NCBI GenBank assembly: GCA_910588875.1
Contig: CAJURT010000012.1
Span: forward strand, 14,495-78,494
Direction of reading: 5' to 3'
Length of the DNA stretch: 64,000 nucleotides
DNA from: an uncultured Lachnospiraceae bacterium
GTDB taxonomy: Bacteria > Bacillota > Clostridia > Lachnospirales > Lachnospiraceae
Below the pieces are notes generated by a model that was not told the DNA's origin, ran no database searches, and saw only the letters and a list, made by a program, of their open reading frames with translations. Positions 1-8,922 of this stretch are shown piece after piece (positions within the stretch are counted from its first letter, which is position 1; every line of letters begins with the position of its first letter). The position numbers were made by a program, and so were the translations under genes.

Positions 1-100
1 CTGGCAGCATGTCTCTGCTTCACTCCGTAATACAATATATGAGGGGAGGGACAAAATATGCTTGTGTCCGCCCTGTCTTTCTCACTGCCCGGTCAAGACA

Positions 101-952
101 CTAGTCCTCCTCGCCTGAGGAAGAACCGCCTGACAGAATGTCATCATCCATCATCGCACCGGAATTGTCAAACTCATACTCCAGCCCGTCAATCATATAA
201 GTCCCCGTAACCATGGCGCCGGAAGGGGTTCCCTTTTCATCACAGTAATATCTCTTATTCTCCCAGTCAATCCAACCGGTCTTCATATATCCCTGGCCAT
301 CAAACATGTAGTACTTTCCGCTTGCCGGATCCATAAACCAGCTGTTTGCCGGATATGTCCCGTCAGCCCTGCGGTACCACCAGCCCACGGCATCCTGCAG
401 CCACTGCCCTTCGGCAGGCGCCGCCGTTCCTTCCTCCTGGTTTCCCGGGGTCTGCTGTGTGGCTTCCCCTTGGGAGGACGTCTCCGTACCCTGGGGCATC
501 CCCGGGCCTTCCTTGCTTGTGTCAACTGCTTTCCCTGACTTGTTGTACTCTGCACGTTCTTCCGAAATATAAAGGCCATCGGAATAATCCGACCAGGAAC
601 CGTCGGAATATTCTTTGCTCTTCTCCTTCGCTAACGCACGCACCCGGAAGCTATAGTCCCCCTCCTTATCCATCTTGCGCTTAAAATTATAGGTGGTCTT
701 GGTTCCCTTGACCTTGACTGATGCCACCCTGGACTCGTCCCGGTACAAGGCAACCTCATACTGGTTGGCATCCTCCACGGCCTCCCAGACGGCCTCCGTC
801 CACTTGCTCTCATTCTCCTCGTCCTCGTTCCAGTATACCTCGGACACTGTATCCAGTTTTGTTTTCGCCCACACGGACACAGCTGCTGCCACCGACAAAA
901 CCATTGCCGCCGAAATAACCGCCAGCCGCTTTCCCATATTTTCCCGTTTCAT
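101..952 (-). CDS. Secreted protein with cell-wall-binding (choline-binding-like) repeats
   Basis: 283 residues. An N-terminal signal peptide (basic start, hydrophobic stretch about residues 9-29 ending near VWA) points to export. Residues about 35-130 look like a fibronectin type III-like beta domain. A low-complexity Ser/Thr/Gln/Glu linker follows (about 140-180). The C-terminal part (about 183-270) has aromatic-glycine repeats of the choline-binding/glucan-binding type (GWWYRRADG, KYYMFDGQGYMKTGWI, KRYYCDEKG). Such repeats usually hold proteins on the wall or bind polysaccharide. The start has AGGAGG upstream. It stands alone: the next gene (rlmH) is 420 bp away behind a large inverted repeat. 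No enzymatic domain is visible, so the role (adhesin or wall-associated binding protein) is inferred. Positions 1-100 hold no gene I can support. Confidence 0.75.
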   Translation of the reverse strand: MKRENMGKRLAVISAAMVLSVAAAVSVWAKTKLDTVSEVYWNEDEENESKWTEAVWEAVEDANQYEVALYRDESRVASVKVKGTKTTYNFKRKMDKEGDYSFRVRALAKEKSKEYSDGSWSDYSDGLYISEERAEYNKSGKAVDTSKEGPGMPQGTETSSQGEATQQTPGNQEEGTAAPAEGQWLQDAVGWWYRRADGTYPANSWFMDPASGKYYMFDGQGYMKTGWIDWENKRYYCDEKGTPSGAMVTGTYMIDGLEYEFDNSGAMMDDDILSGGSSSGEED

Positions 953-1095
953 CTTTACTCCTCCTGTCCTTTACTCGCCAAAGCGCCCCGTACTCTTTTT
1001 CCGCTGCCCCCGGCAATTCCAGTATAAATCAGCGGGACAGCAAATTCAACCATTTATTGCCACCCATTTCTTATAATTTCATAAACTAGTTACAA

Positions 1096-1361
1096 TTCAT
1101 GGGCAATGTCAGTAAGTTAAGGGATCGCGAAACACAGCCAGGGAAACGGGGAGAGAAGCCATCGGAAAGGGTCTGCAGATTTTGACTTTGCAGAGATTTA
1201 GAAATCCTTGAATTTTCGTTTCGTTTTTAGCAAAATTCAGAAATTTTAGGAATTCTTGATCTCGAAACCGGAAAAAGCAGCAGACCCTCTACGATGGCTT
1301 CGCTCCCCGCTTCCCTGGCGTACCTTTTGGAACAGCTTAACTAACTGACATTGCCCATGAA
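1096..1361. repeat. Long imperfect inverted-repeat element (MITE-like or structured intergenic repeat)
   Basis: About 266 bp whose two halves are imperfect reverse complements. The outermost 26 bp arms (1096-1121 and 1336-1361) match at 25 positions, with TTCATGGGCAATGTCAGT at the left tip. Further in, both arms carry a CCAGGGAA..CGGGGAG..GAAGCCATCG block and then GGGTCTGC. The centre is A/T-rich with its own small inverted repeat. It fills the gap between the wall-repeat gene and rlmH. The structure fits a transposase-less mobile repeat or a very long RNA hairpin; no coding sequence is visible inside. Confidence 0.75.
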
Positions 1362-1373
1362 CAGTAAGATAAA

Positions 1374-1853
1374 CTACTTATGGTACGGCTCTCCTGCAAT
1401 AATGCGGTAACTCCGGTAAATCTGCTCCAAAAGGATCACCCGCATCAGCTGGTGCGGGAAGGTCATCCTGGAAAAGCTTAACGCTTCATCGGCACGCCTA
1501 AGCACTGCCTCTGACAGCCCCAAAGAACCGCCAATAACAAACACCACCTGGCTCTTTCCCCCAATCCCCAGCTGTTCTATTTTCTCCGCCAGCCCTTCGG
1601 AACTTGCCGTCTCCCCTTCGATGGCAAGGGCTATCACATAAGCCCCCTCCTTGATTTGGGACAGGATCCGCTGCCCCTCCCGTTCCTTAATCTGCCTTTT
1701 TTGTTCCTCACTGGCTTTATCCGGTGTCTTTTCATCTGCCACCTGGAGAATCTCCAGCTTACAATACTTCCCCAGCCGTTTTGCATACTCCCCAACCGCA
1801 TCCGCAAAGAACCGTTCTTTTATCTTCCCCACTGCTACCAGCGTAATCTTCAT
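1374..1853 (-). CDS. rlmH: 23S rRNA (pseudouridine1915-N3)-methyltransferase RlmH
   Basis: 159 residues, the normal length for this SPOUT-class enzyme. RlmH methylates pseudouridine 1915 in helix 69 of 23S rRNA on the assembled ribosome. Family marks visible: N-terminal MKITLVAVGKIKE, the SAM-knot segment FVIGGSLGLSEAV at about residues 104-116, and the C-terminal FPHQLMRVILLEQIYRSYRI block. Its ATG overlaps the stop of the upstream esterase gene by 4 bp (ATGA), so the two are translationally coupled. It closes a minus-strand run of genes from about 4.9 kb. Confidence 0.97.
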   Translation of the reverse strand: MKITLVAVGKIKERFFADAVGEYAKRLGKYCKLEILQVADEKTPDKASEEQKRQIKEREGQRILSQIKEGAYVIALAIEGETASSEGLAEKIEQLGIGGKSQVVFVIGGSLGLSEAVLRRADEALSFSRMTFPHQLMRVILLEQIYRSYRIIAGEPYHK

Positions 1854-2833
1854 TGCCTGTCCCTCTGGCGCCGGCCTGACTTCACCCGCCTTACCACCTT
1901 GCCCTCCGGCCTGCGGCGGATCCCATAGATGATCTCCAGGAATGTCCCCACTTCCTCCCAGGCCTCCCGGCTCTCCGGAATCAGCCGCAGCGCCATCTGG
2001 AACTCATGGAACATTCCGTCATACACGGACACCCGGAGTTTCCCCTTCTCGGCCCGGATCTTATCTGCCACTTCCAGGGTATCGCTAAGCAGCACTTCCT
2101 CGCTGCCCACCTGCATCAGGACCGGCGGTATTTTGTCAAACCTGCCAAACACTGGTGACAGGTAAGGGTCTTTGGGGTCGGCATCCCCGATATATGCACT
2201 GTCATGGAGAAGGTTATCCGTGGTTCCCCCAAATTGGGGATCCCGGTGGAAATTCGTCTCATGGCTCTCCCCGCTGCAGGTCAAATCCGTCCAGGGAGAC
2301 ATGAGCACCAGGCCTGCAGGCGCCGCTGTCCCCTGGTCCCGCAGATACATGGCCAGCGCCAGCGCCAGGCCGCCCCCTGCCGAATCCCCTGCCACCACGA
2401 TCTTATCAGGTGCATACTTCTTCTCTTCCAGGAGCCACCGGTAGGCATCCACCGCATCCAAAAGGGCAGCCGGATACGGAAACTCCGGAGCCACCCGGTA
2501 ATCGATGGTCAGCACATCTCCGCCCATGCTTTTTTTTGAGTAATACACCGCAAAATCCCGGTAAATGTTCTTCATGGGCCCGATATAGCCTCCCCCGTGA
2601 AGCTGCAGGACTACCCGTCCTGTGCTTACCTGGGCAGGGCGCAGATACTCCATCAGAAAATTCTCCTGCTCCACAATCTCATATTCGTATTCCGCCGGGC
2701 AAATCCACGCAGGCTCCACCGGGTTCTTGCGCAGTTCCCCGGTCTGGATCCGGCGCCCCATGGCCGAATCCATCATATTGTGCATCATGTCCCGCATCAG
2801 CTTGCCCCGCAGGCTTACTTTATCCGTTCTCAT
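1850..2833 (-). CDS. Alpha/beta hydrolase, HSL-type esterase/lipase
   Basis: About 327 residues from an ATG with AGGAGG four bases upstream; an ATG 14 codons earlier has no such site. Marks of the hormone-sensitive-lipase family: oxyanion-hole HGGGYIG, nucleophile elbow GDSAGGG, and a C-terminal segment with the acid and the histidine (VYDGMFHEFQ). These enzymes cleave short-chain carboxyl esters in the cytoplasm. It sits 38 bp downstream of a condensation/alcohol-acetyltransferase-like gene and is coupled to rlmH, so the ester-forming-type and ester-cleaving genes are probably co-transcribed. Substrate unknown. Confidence 0.88.
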   Translation of the reverse strand: MRTDKVSLRGKLMRDMMHNMMDSAMGRRIQTGELRKNPVEPAWICPAEYEYEIVEQENFLMEYLRPAQVSTGRVVLQLHGGGYIGPMKNIYRDFAVYYSKKSMGGDVLTIDYRVAPEFPYPAALLDAVDAYRWLLEEKKYAPDKIVVAGDSAGGGLALALAMYLRDQGTAAPAGLVLMSPWTDLTCSGESHETNFHRDPQFGGTTDNLLHDSAYIGDADPKDPYLSPVFGRFDKIPPVLMQVGSEEVLLSDTLEVADKIRAEKGKLRVSVYDGMFHEFQMALRLIPESREAWEEVGTFLEIIYGIRRRPEGKVVRRVKSGRRQRDRQ

Positions 2834-2871
2834 CAGACCTCCTGTCTGTCCGGCACTCCCACCGGCCTTTC

Positions 2872-4341
2872 TCACACATGCATCCGCCTGTGCAGTTCTT
2901 CCTTCCAGTCCCTTTCCCCTGCCAGATAGCCCTTCAGCCCCCTGGCCGCCTCACCGCCGGTCTGGCCAACCTGCTTAACCATCCGCGATGCCTTCGCTTC
3001 CCCCCCTTTTTGCAGGATCAGCACCTTGCGGATACGGGGATACATGTCCCTCTTCCTGGCTGACGAAGGTTCATTGCCCTCCAGCTGGACACGGATCCCC
3101 TCCTCCTTCAGTTTGTCAAAGAAACGCCGCTGGAGATGGCTGTCCGAAAACACGGAGGTAAAGGTAACTACCACTTCCTCCCCGTAAGCACAGACCGCAC
3201 ACTTAAGCGGCTGCCTCCGGGACACGCCGATCATCAGATGGAACCTCTCAATTTCCTTCTCATACTCCGGCTCCATCCGGATCACCCCCACATTGGAAAG
3301 CGTCATCGTATACGCCCGGTCTTTCAGGCGGAACACCAGATTCAGCGCCAGCCTCTTTATCACCAGGGGGATCACCCGCAGATACCACTTTTTTTCCCTT
3401 GACACATTATAGGAAATACTTTCCTCCAGGCGTTTTTTGTCAATCTTTCTGTCCATCTGCCGTGAGATTTTTCCCAACAGCTTCTCAAAACTCACATCCG
3501 GGTTGTCAAACAGATACCCGATCATGGTAACCGCAAAGAAATTCGCCATCGTCTCCGAGCCGAAAAACGCCCGCAGGTTAATCGGCAGGTTGAGCACCAC
3601 CGGCTCTGCCCAGGGCTTTCCCTCCAGGTATTCCTGCCAGATGGACCAGATCAGCGCCGCTGCCAGGTATTTTGTGATGCTGACCCCATAGCGGTGGCAT
3701 ACCTTTTTTAATTCTCCCGTATTCACGTATCCATGGAGCACCTGTCCTGTACCCAGCGGCAGATAATTCCCCTCCAGCCGGTAAGCGGGATGGGAACTGT
3801 ATTTGCGCCGGGAAACCTGGCGGTAATTCTCCAGATAACTGTCTTCCACCGAAAACTCCTGCTCCTTCTGTGTCTTCTCGTCCTCACTTGTCCAGAATTC
3901 GTCTTCATCCCCGTGGATCAGCTGCAGGTAACGCCCGGTAAGGTCCTTTAACATATTCACCGCCCCCAGGCCGTCTGTCAGGGCGTGGAATACTTCCAGG
4001 TTAATCCTCTTCTCATAATAGGTGACCCTGAACAAAAATTTCCGGTTCCCATGGGGGTCGAAATAGCGGCAGGGGTAAGTGGATTCCCGCTGTACCTGGG
4101 GAACCCGTTTATTCTCCTCAAAATAATACCAGAAAAAGCCCTGGCGCAGCCTTACCCGGAAATTCCGGATATGGGGCAGGATATCCTCCAGTGCTTGCTG
4201 CAATACCTCCGGCTGGATCTTTTCTTTCAAGGTCACCGAGATCCGGAATACCTGGCTCATATTCTCATTGGCAATCACCGGGAAAATCTTTGCCGTATTA
4301 TCCAGCCTCCTCCATTGCCCCTCAAGACTTTTCTTTTTCAT
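2872..4341 (-). CDS. Condensation-domain-like acyltransferase (alcohol acetyltransferase family)
   Basis: 489 residues from the ATG preceded by GGGAGG; an in-frame ATG 11 codons earlier lacks a good site and would overlap the GNAT gene more. The protein resembles stand-alone condensation/chloramphenicol-acetyltransferase-fold enzymes. The key motif is HALTDG (HxxxDG), about residues 127-132, where the histidine is the expected general base. The second half carries segments typical of the fold (LPINLRAFFG, SNVGVIRMEPE). Such enzymes transfer an acyl group to an alcohol or amine. The start overlaps the upstream GNAT end by 20 bp, and the HSL esterase follows. Acceptor and donor cannot be told from sequence. 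Confidence 0.7.
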   Translation of the reverse strand: MKKKSLEGQWRRLDNTAKIFPVIANENMSQVFRISVTLKEKIQPEVLQQALEDILPHIRNFRVRLRQGFFWYYFEENKRVPQVQRESTYPCRYFDPHGNRKFLFRVTYYEKRINLEVFHALTDGLGAVNMLKDLTGRYLQLIHGDEDEFWTSEDEKTQKEQEFSVEDSYLENYRQVSRRKYSSHPAYRLEGNYLPLGTGQVLHGYVNTGELKKVCHRYGVSITKYLAAALIWSIWQEYLEGKPWAEPVVLNLPINLRAFFGSETMANFFAVTMIGYLFDNPDVSFEKLLGKISRQMDRKIDKKRLEESISYNVSREKKWYLRVIPLVIKRLALNLVFRLKDRAYTMTLSNVGVIRMEPEYEKEIERFHLMIGVSRRQPLKCAVCAYGEEVVVTFTSVFSDSHLQRRFFDKLKEEGIRVQLEGNEPSSARKRDMYPRIRKVLILQKGGEAKASRMVKQVGQTGGEAARGLKGYLAGERDWKEELHRRMHV

Positions 4342-4858
4342 GTCCTCCCTCCCCTTCCTTCCCGCAGGAATCAAATTCCAGGATCATATCATACCAAACT
4401 GCCCCTCCATGCACGGAACGGGAAACCCCCAGATTCCGGTAGCCAAATTGTTCGTAATAACCGATCAGCCTGTCCTTGCAGGTCAGAATCAGCCCTTTTT
4501 TGCCTCTTTTTTGTGCTTGTGCCATCATATGCCTCATCAGCCGGGCGGCCAGCCCCTGCCGGCGGAACTCCGGCGCCACATCCAAGCCGAAAATGCTTTG
4601 GTAGGCCCCTTCCGGCCTGTGGCAACGGATATCCTCAAACATCTCATCACAGATTACCCGGCTGTCCGTCACACAGCCATTGATAAAGCCCACAATCTCT
4701 CCCTGTCTTTCCGCCACAAAAAAGCTTTCCGGAAATGCCCTGATCCTCTGTGCAAAAGAAGCCCGGGACGCGGCTTCTGCTTGCGGGAAACAGACTGCCT
4801 CCACCCGGGCCACGGCATCCAGATCCTCCGGCATCACCTGCCTGATGATAATATCCAT
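4322..4858 (-). CDS. GNAT family N-acetyltransferase
   Basis: 178 residues. The GNAT fold is recognised from MDIIIRQVMPEDLDAVARVE at the start, a beta strand FFVAERQGEIVGFING, the acetyl-CoA-binding region LDVAPEFRRQGLAARLMRHM (R/Q-x-x-G-x-G/A loop), and a late YYEQFGYRNLGVS. It would transfer an acyl group from acyl-CoA to an unknown amine. The Asp/Gly-rich tail after residue 165 overlaps the next gene. It lies between the response regulator and the acyltransferase-like gene in the same direction. Confidence 0.88.
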   Translation of the reverse strand: MDIIIRQVMPEDLDAVARVEAVCFPQAEAASRASFAQRIRAFPESFFVAERQGEIVGFINGCVTDSRVICDEMFEDIRCHRPEGAYQSIFGLDVAPEFRRQGLAARLMRHMMAQAQKRGKKGLILTCKDRLIGYYEQFGYRNLGVSRSVHGGAVWYDMILEFDSCGKEGEGGHEKEKS

Positions 4859-4888
4859 GCCATTTTACTCCTTTTCTTCCTTTCCGCC

Positions 4889-5587
4889 TCATACCCGGAA
4901 ATAATAGCCGACCCCCCACTTTGTATGCACATACCTGGGGTCACTGGGGCTGGGCTCAATCTTCTCCCGGAGCCGCCGCACATGCACGTCTACCGTGCGC
5001 ACATCCCCTGAATCCGTGGTCTTGTTCCCCCACACCAGGGACAGCAGGGTCTCCCGGCTATACACCTTATTGGGATTGCAGACAAACAGTTCCAGGAGGT
5101 CAAACTCCTTTGCCGTCAGGTTAATCTCCTTCTCCCCGATAAACACCCGCCTGCCCTCCCGGTCCAGCTTTAACTCCCCGGCAGTAATCATCTGGTTTTC
5201 CTGGCGCCCGCCCTTTCCTGACCTCCTGGCATTCCGCCGCATGATCGCCTTGATCCGCGCCTTGACCTCCAGGATATTAAAGGGCTTGGTGATATAATCA
5301 TCCGCACCGTATTCCAGGCCTAAAATCTTATCCATATCACCGCCCTTTGCCGTCAGCATGATGATCGGCATCTCCGAAAACTCCCGAATGGCCTGGCACA
5401 CCTCAAAGCCGTCAAATTTGGGCAGCATGATATCCAACAGCACCACATCGTATTCGTTCTGCTTTGCCAGTTCGATTGCTTCTTCCCCGTCATATGCACA
5501 ATCCACCTCCATGCCGTCCTGCTCAAGGCTGAAGCGGATCCCTTTCACAATCAGCTTCTCATCATCCACAACCAGAATCCTTGCCAT
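4889..5587 (-). CDS. OmpR/PhoB-family response regulator (no adjacent kinase)
   Basis: 232 residues: receiver domain (1-about 120) with the acidic pair D8/D9, phospho-acceptor D52 (LLDIMLP), T79 and K101, then a winged-helix output domain (about 135-232) with LTAKEFDLLELF, VDVHVRRLREKIE and GVGYYFRV. It is a DNA-binding transcription factor switched by phosphorylation. No histidine kinase lies next to it: upstream is a ComEA-like gene and downstream a GNAT. The partner must therefore be elsewhere, or the regulator acts as an orphan. Confidence 0.93.
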   Translation of the reverse strand: MARILVVDDEKLIVKGIRFSLEQDGMEVDCAYDGEEAIELAKQNEYDVVLLDIMLPKFDGFEVCQAIREFSEMPIIMLTAKGGDMDKILGLEYGADDYITKPFNILEVKARIKAIMRRNARRSGKGGRQENQMITAGELKLDREGRRVFIGEKEINLTAKEFDLLELFVCNPNKVYSRETLLSLVWGNKTTDSGDVRTVDVHVRRLREKIEPSPSDPRYVHTKWGVGYYFRV

Positions 5588-5608
5588 TTTCCTCCCCTTC
5601 CCCTGCTG

Positions 5609-6331
5609 TCATACAGTGATGTCATCCTTTATTTTCTCAAATGCAGCATTTTTAATTCCTGATATCTCCATAATATCTTCAATCCGCTCAAATCCGCCCC
5701 TCTGTTGCCGGTAACGGATGATGTCCTCTGCTTTTGCCTCTCCGATCCCTTTTAGGGTCATCAATTCTTCCTTGGCCGCTGTATTGATATTCACTTTTCC
5801 CGGAGATGCACCCGGCTGTACGCCAAATCCCCTGCCTAAGGCAGCCTGGCTTCCCGCAGGCGCCGTCCATTCCGTCGCAGGGGCCTGTTCATGATTTGGC
5901 ACCTCCAGCCTCATACCGTCCCAGACAGGCTCCGCCAGGTTCAGATAGTCACGTGCCGCCCCTTCGCAAAATCCCCCTGCCATGGCAATTGCCTCAAAAA
6001 CCCGCTGTCCCTCTGCCAGTTCATAGACCCCCGGATTCTCTACCTCTCCACAGACATGCACAAAACAGGATGCCCCTGCCTCCTCTGAAACAGCCGGTTC
6101 TTCCCCCGCCTCGGTTCCCTTATATTCCTGTACTTCCTCCGTCTCCCTCCGGGACACATCCTTTTGGGTTTCTTCCTGGACTTCCTCCTGGCCTTCCCCC
6201 GGGCTCTCTGCCTGCAGGGCCGCCAGCAACTCCCCCTGGTCTCTTTTGCCACAGCTATAGGAACATCCCGCCGCGGCAAAAAACACCGCCAGAGCCATCC
6301 ATTTACCATATCTAAATTTTCCCATGTTCAT
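5609..6331 (-). CDS. ComEA-like helix-hairpin-helix protein with SLBB domain (putative lipoprotein)
   Basis: 240 residues. The N-terminus has a hydrophobic segment ending AAAGC (residues about 15-22), which fits a lipobox. A Glu-rich linker follows, then an SLBB-type domain (VHVCGEVENPGVYEL, about 92-145), and a C-terminal double helix-hairpin-helix DNA-binding module (VNINTAAKEELMTLKGIGEA, about 178-240). This is the usual ComEA layout: an envelope-anchored receptor that binds incoming double-stranded DNA. No other competence genes are nearby. Two candidate ATGs lie two codons apart; the second (6325) is better spaced from AGGAGAG. Confidence 0.87.
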   Translation of the reverse strand: MNMGKFRYGKWMALAVFFAAAGCSYSCGKRDQGELLAALQAESPGEGQEEVQEETQKDVSRRETEEVQEYKGTEAGEEPAVSEEAGASCFVHVCGEVENPGVYELAEGQRVFEAIAMAGGFCEGAARDYLNLAEPVWDGMRLEVPNHEQAPATEWTAPAGSQAALGRGFGVQPGASPGKVNINTAAKEELMTLKGIGEAKAEDIIRYRQQRGGFERIEDIMEISGIKNAAFEKIKDDITV

Positions 6332-6440
6332 CTCTCCTGTCCTGAGAGAATCCCAATTCAGCCTATCCCTATTTTACCGGAAGATACCCCTAAATACAAG
6401 GGAAAATTTCCGTTTCCGCAACAAATCAGGGGACCCTGTG

Positions 6441-8906
6441 TTACTTCCCTCTGAAAACCTCCTCCGCATAATTCACTGATGCCATAGCATCCCGGCAATA
6501 GGAATCCGCGCCCATGGAATCGGCATACTCCCTTGTGAGCACCGCACCTCCAACCATCACCCTTGCCCATGGCGCCTTTTGGCGCAGCAGGGCAATGGTC
6601 TCCTCCATGCTGGGAACCGTGGTGGTCATCAGTGCACTTAAGCCTACCAGCCTCACCCGCCTCTCCACGGCTAAGCCCACAATCTTTTCCGGAGCCACAT
6701 CTTTGCCCAGGTCAAGCACCTCATAGCCATAATTCTCCAGAAGGACTTTCACAATATTTTTCCCGATATCATGGATATCCCCCTTCACCGTAGCCAGGAT
6801 GATCTCTCCCTTTTTCTCCTGCTCCCCTCCGGAGGCCTGCAGGCTTTCCCGGACTATCTCAAAAGCCGCCTTGGCCGCCTCCGCACTCATCAGAAGCTGC
6901 GGCAGGAAGATTGTGCCTGCCTCAAAGCCTTTGCCCACCCGGTCAAGGGCAGGTATCATCTCCTGGTTAATCACCTCCAGGGGATCCCGTTTTGCCAAAA
7001 GTTCCCCCACTGCCCTGACCGCCTGCTCCTTCATCCCCCGCTCAATACTGACCGCCAGGGCAGAAGCTGTGTCAGCAGAACTTTGCCCATCCCCGGCTTC
7101 CTGTCCGTTCCGGGCGGACACCAAATATGCCGCCGCTTTTCCCTCAGCGCTCCCGGCCGCCGCCTTCTTCCTGGCCGCTTCCTGTGCGTAAACCCGGATA
7201 TAATCCCCACAATTTTCATCCAGTGCCGCCAATGCGCGGAAACTGTGGTAGACCCGCATCATCCCGTCGGAATTGGGGTTAATGATGGCTGCGCTAAGCC
7301 CGTTCTGCAGAGCCATGGCAAAAAAAGCGGCATTGATGTTCTCCCTCACCGGAAGGCCAAAAGAAATATTGGACACCCCCAGGATTGTCTTCCCGCCAAG
7401 TTCGTCCCGGACCCGGCGCACTGCCTCCAGGGTAGTGACTGCCCCCCTGCCATCCGAACTGATGGTCATGCACAGGGCATCAACCACAATATCCTCCGCC
7501 CCGATGCCATACTCCGCAGCCCTATCATAGATCTTTTTGGCTACCTTAAGCCTCCCCTCCGCCGTCTCCGGGATCCCGCCTTCGTCCAGCGCCAGGGCTA
7601 CCACCACTCCCCCATACTTCTTCACCAGGGGGAATACCCCTCTCATGGATTCTTCCTTTCCGTTGACGGAATTGATCAGCGGCTTGCCATTGTACACCCG
7701 CATAGCCCGCTCCATGGCAGCCAGATCCGAAGTGTCGATCTGCAGCGGCAGGTCAATGATGCTTTGGAGTTCCCTGACCACCTCCTCCATCATAGACGGC
7801 TCATCAATCTCCGGCAGCCCTACATTCACATCCAGCACATGGGCGCCATGATCCTGCTGGGCAACCCCTTCCTGCAGAATATATTCCAGATTATGATCCC
7901 GCAGCGCCTGCTTGAATTTCGGCTTCCCCGTCGGGTTGATCCTCTCGCCGATAATCACCGGATCCCTGTCAATCACCACTGCCCGGGCAAAAGAGGATAC
8001 CACAGTCCGCCCTTTCTGCTTCACCGGCACCGGCTCTATCCCCTGGCAGGCTTTTACTGTCCGCCGGATATGTTCCGGCGTGGTGCCGCAGCATCCCCCC
8101 ACAACCCTTGCCCCCATCAGGGCAATCTCCCTCATAAGGCCGGCGAAGGTATCTGCATCAATATCATATACGGTCTTTCCGTTTTCACTGCGGGGCAGGC
8201 CTGCATTGGGATTGACAATCACCGGCAGGGAGGAAAGCGACAGAATCTCCTTTAAGATCCCCTTCATCTGCATTGGCCCCAGCCCGCAGTTCATCCCCAG
8301 GGCATCCACCCCCAGCCCCTCCAGCATGGCAACCACCGAGGCCGGGCTGCCTCCGGTCAGGAGTTTCCCCTTCTCGTCAAAAGTCACGGTCACAAACACC
8401 GGAAGGCTGCAGTTTTCCTTTGCCCCCAGGACTGCTGCCTTGGCCTCATAGCTGTCGCTCATTGTCTCAATCAGGATCAGGTCCGCGCCCTCGCTTGCAC
8501 CGATTGCCGCCACTTGGCCGAAAAGCCGTACTGCATCCTCAAAGCCCAGATCCCCAAGAGGCTTTAAAAGCTTCCCCGTGGGCCCCATATCTAAGGCAAT
8601 ATATGCCTCTTTCCCTGCCTGCCGGATGGCTTCCCGCCCATTGCGCACCGCTGCCCGCACCACTTCCTCCACGGAATATCCCATCTGTCCGTTGTATTTT
8701 AACCCGTCCGCGCCGAAGGTGTTGGTGGTCACAATATCTGCCCCCGCCTCCAGGTATGCCCTGTGGATCTCCACCAATGCCTCCGGATGGGTGATATTCC
8801 AGATCCCCGGAAGTTCACCGGGCTTTAATCCCCTGGCCTGCAAAAGGCTTCCCATGCCTCCGTCACAGAACAAGAGCCTTTCTTCCATCGCTTTTCTGAT
8901 ATCCAC
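6441..8906 (-). CDS. metH: Cobalamin-dependent methionine synthase (MetH), without reactivation domain
   Basis: About 821 residues from a GTG (8906) preceded by AGGAGG; the open frame extends further upstream, but without a good site and into the neighbour. Domain order: homocysteine-binding barrel (1-about 310) with zinc cysteines in GMNCG and GGCCGT; pterin (methyltetrahydrofolate) domain beginning VIIGERINPTGK (about 335-600); cap and B12-binding domain (about 640-821) with GDIHDIGKNIV, whose His is the lower cobalt ligand. It makes methionine from homocysteine and methyl-THF. The C-terminal SAM-dependent reactivation domain of E. coli MetH is absent; it is encoded by the gene just upstream. 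Operon: metF, reactivation domain, metH. Confidence 0.95.
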   Translation of the reverse strand: MDIRKAMEERLLFCDGGMGSLLQARGLKPGELPGIWNITHPEALVEIHRAYLEAGADIVTTNTFGADGLKYNGQMGYSVEEVVRAAVRNGREAIRQAGKEAYIALDMGPTGKLLKPLGDLGFEDAVRLFGQVAAIGASEGADLILIETMSDSYEAKAAVLGAKENCSLPVFVTVTFDEKGKLLTGGSPASVVAMLEGLGVDALGMNCGLGPMQMKGILKEILSLSSLPVIVNPNAGLPRSENGKTVYDIDADTFAGLMREIALMGARVVGGCCGTTPEHIRRTVKACQGIEPVPVKQKGRTVVSSFARAVVIDRDPVIIGERINPTGKPKFKQALRDHNLEYILQEGVAQQDHGAHVLDVNVGLPEIDEPSMMEEVVRELQSIIDLPLQIDTSDLAAMERAMRVYNGKPLINSVNGKEESMRGVFPLVKKYGGVVVALALDEGGIPETAEGRLKVAKKIYDRAAEYGIGAEDIVVDALCMTISSDGRGAVTTLEAVRRVRDELGGKTILGVSNISFGLPVRENINAAFFAMALQNGLSAAIINPNSDGMMRVYHSFRALAALDENCGDYIRVYAQEAARKKAAAGSAEGKAAAYLVSARNGQEAGDGQSSADTASALAVSIERGMKEQAVRAVGELLAKRDPLEVINQEMIPALDRVGKGFEAGTIFLPQLLMSAEAAKAAFEIVRESLQASGGEQEKKGEIILATVKGDIHDIGKNIVKVLLENYGYEVLDLGKDVAPEKIVGLAVERRVRLVGLSALMTTTVPSMEETIALLRQKAPWARVMVGGAVLTREYADSMGADSYCRDAMASVNYAEEVFRGK

Positions 8907-8922
8907 TGTTGCCTCCTTTTCT

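Noticed and set aside
6771..8255. Long plus-strand open frame of nearly 500 codons opposite metH
   Set aside because: It mirrors the metH coding sequence, has no recognisable domain and no ribosome site; GC-rich codon use on the minus strand keeps the opposite frame open.
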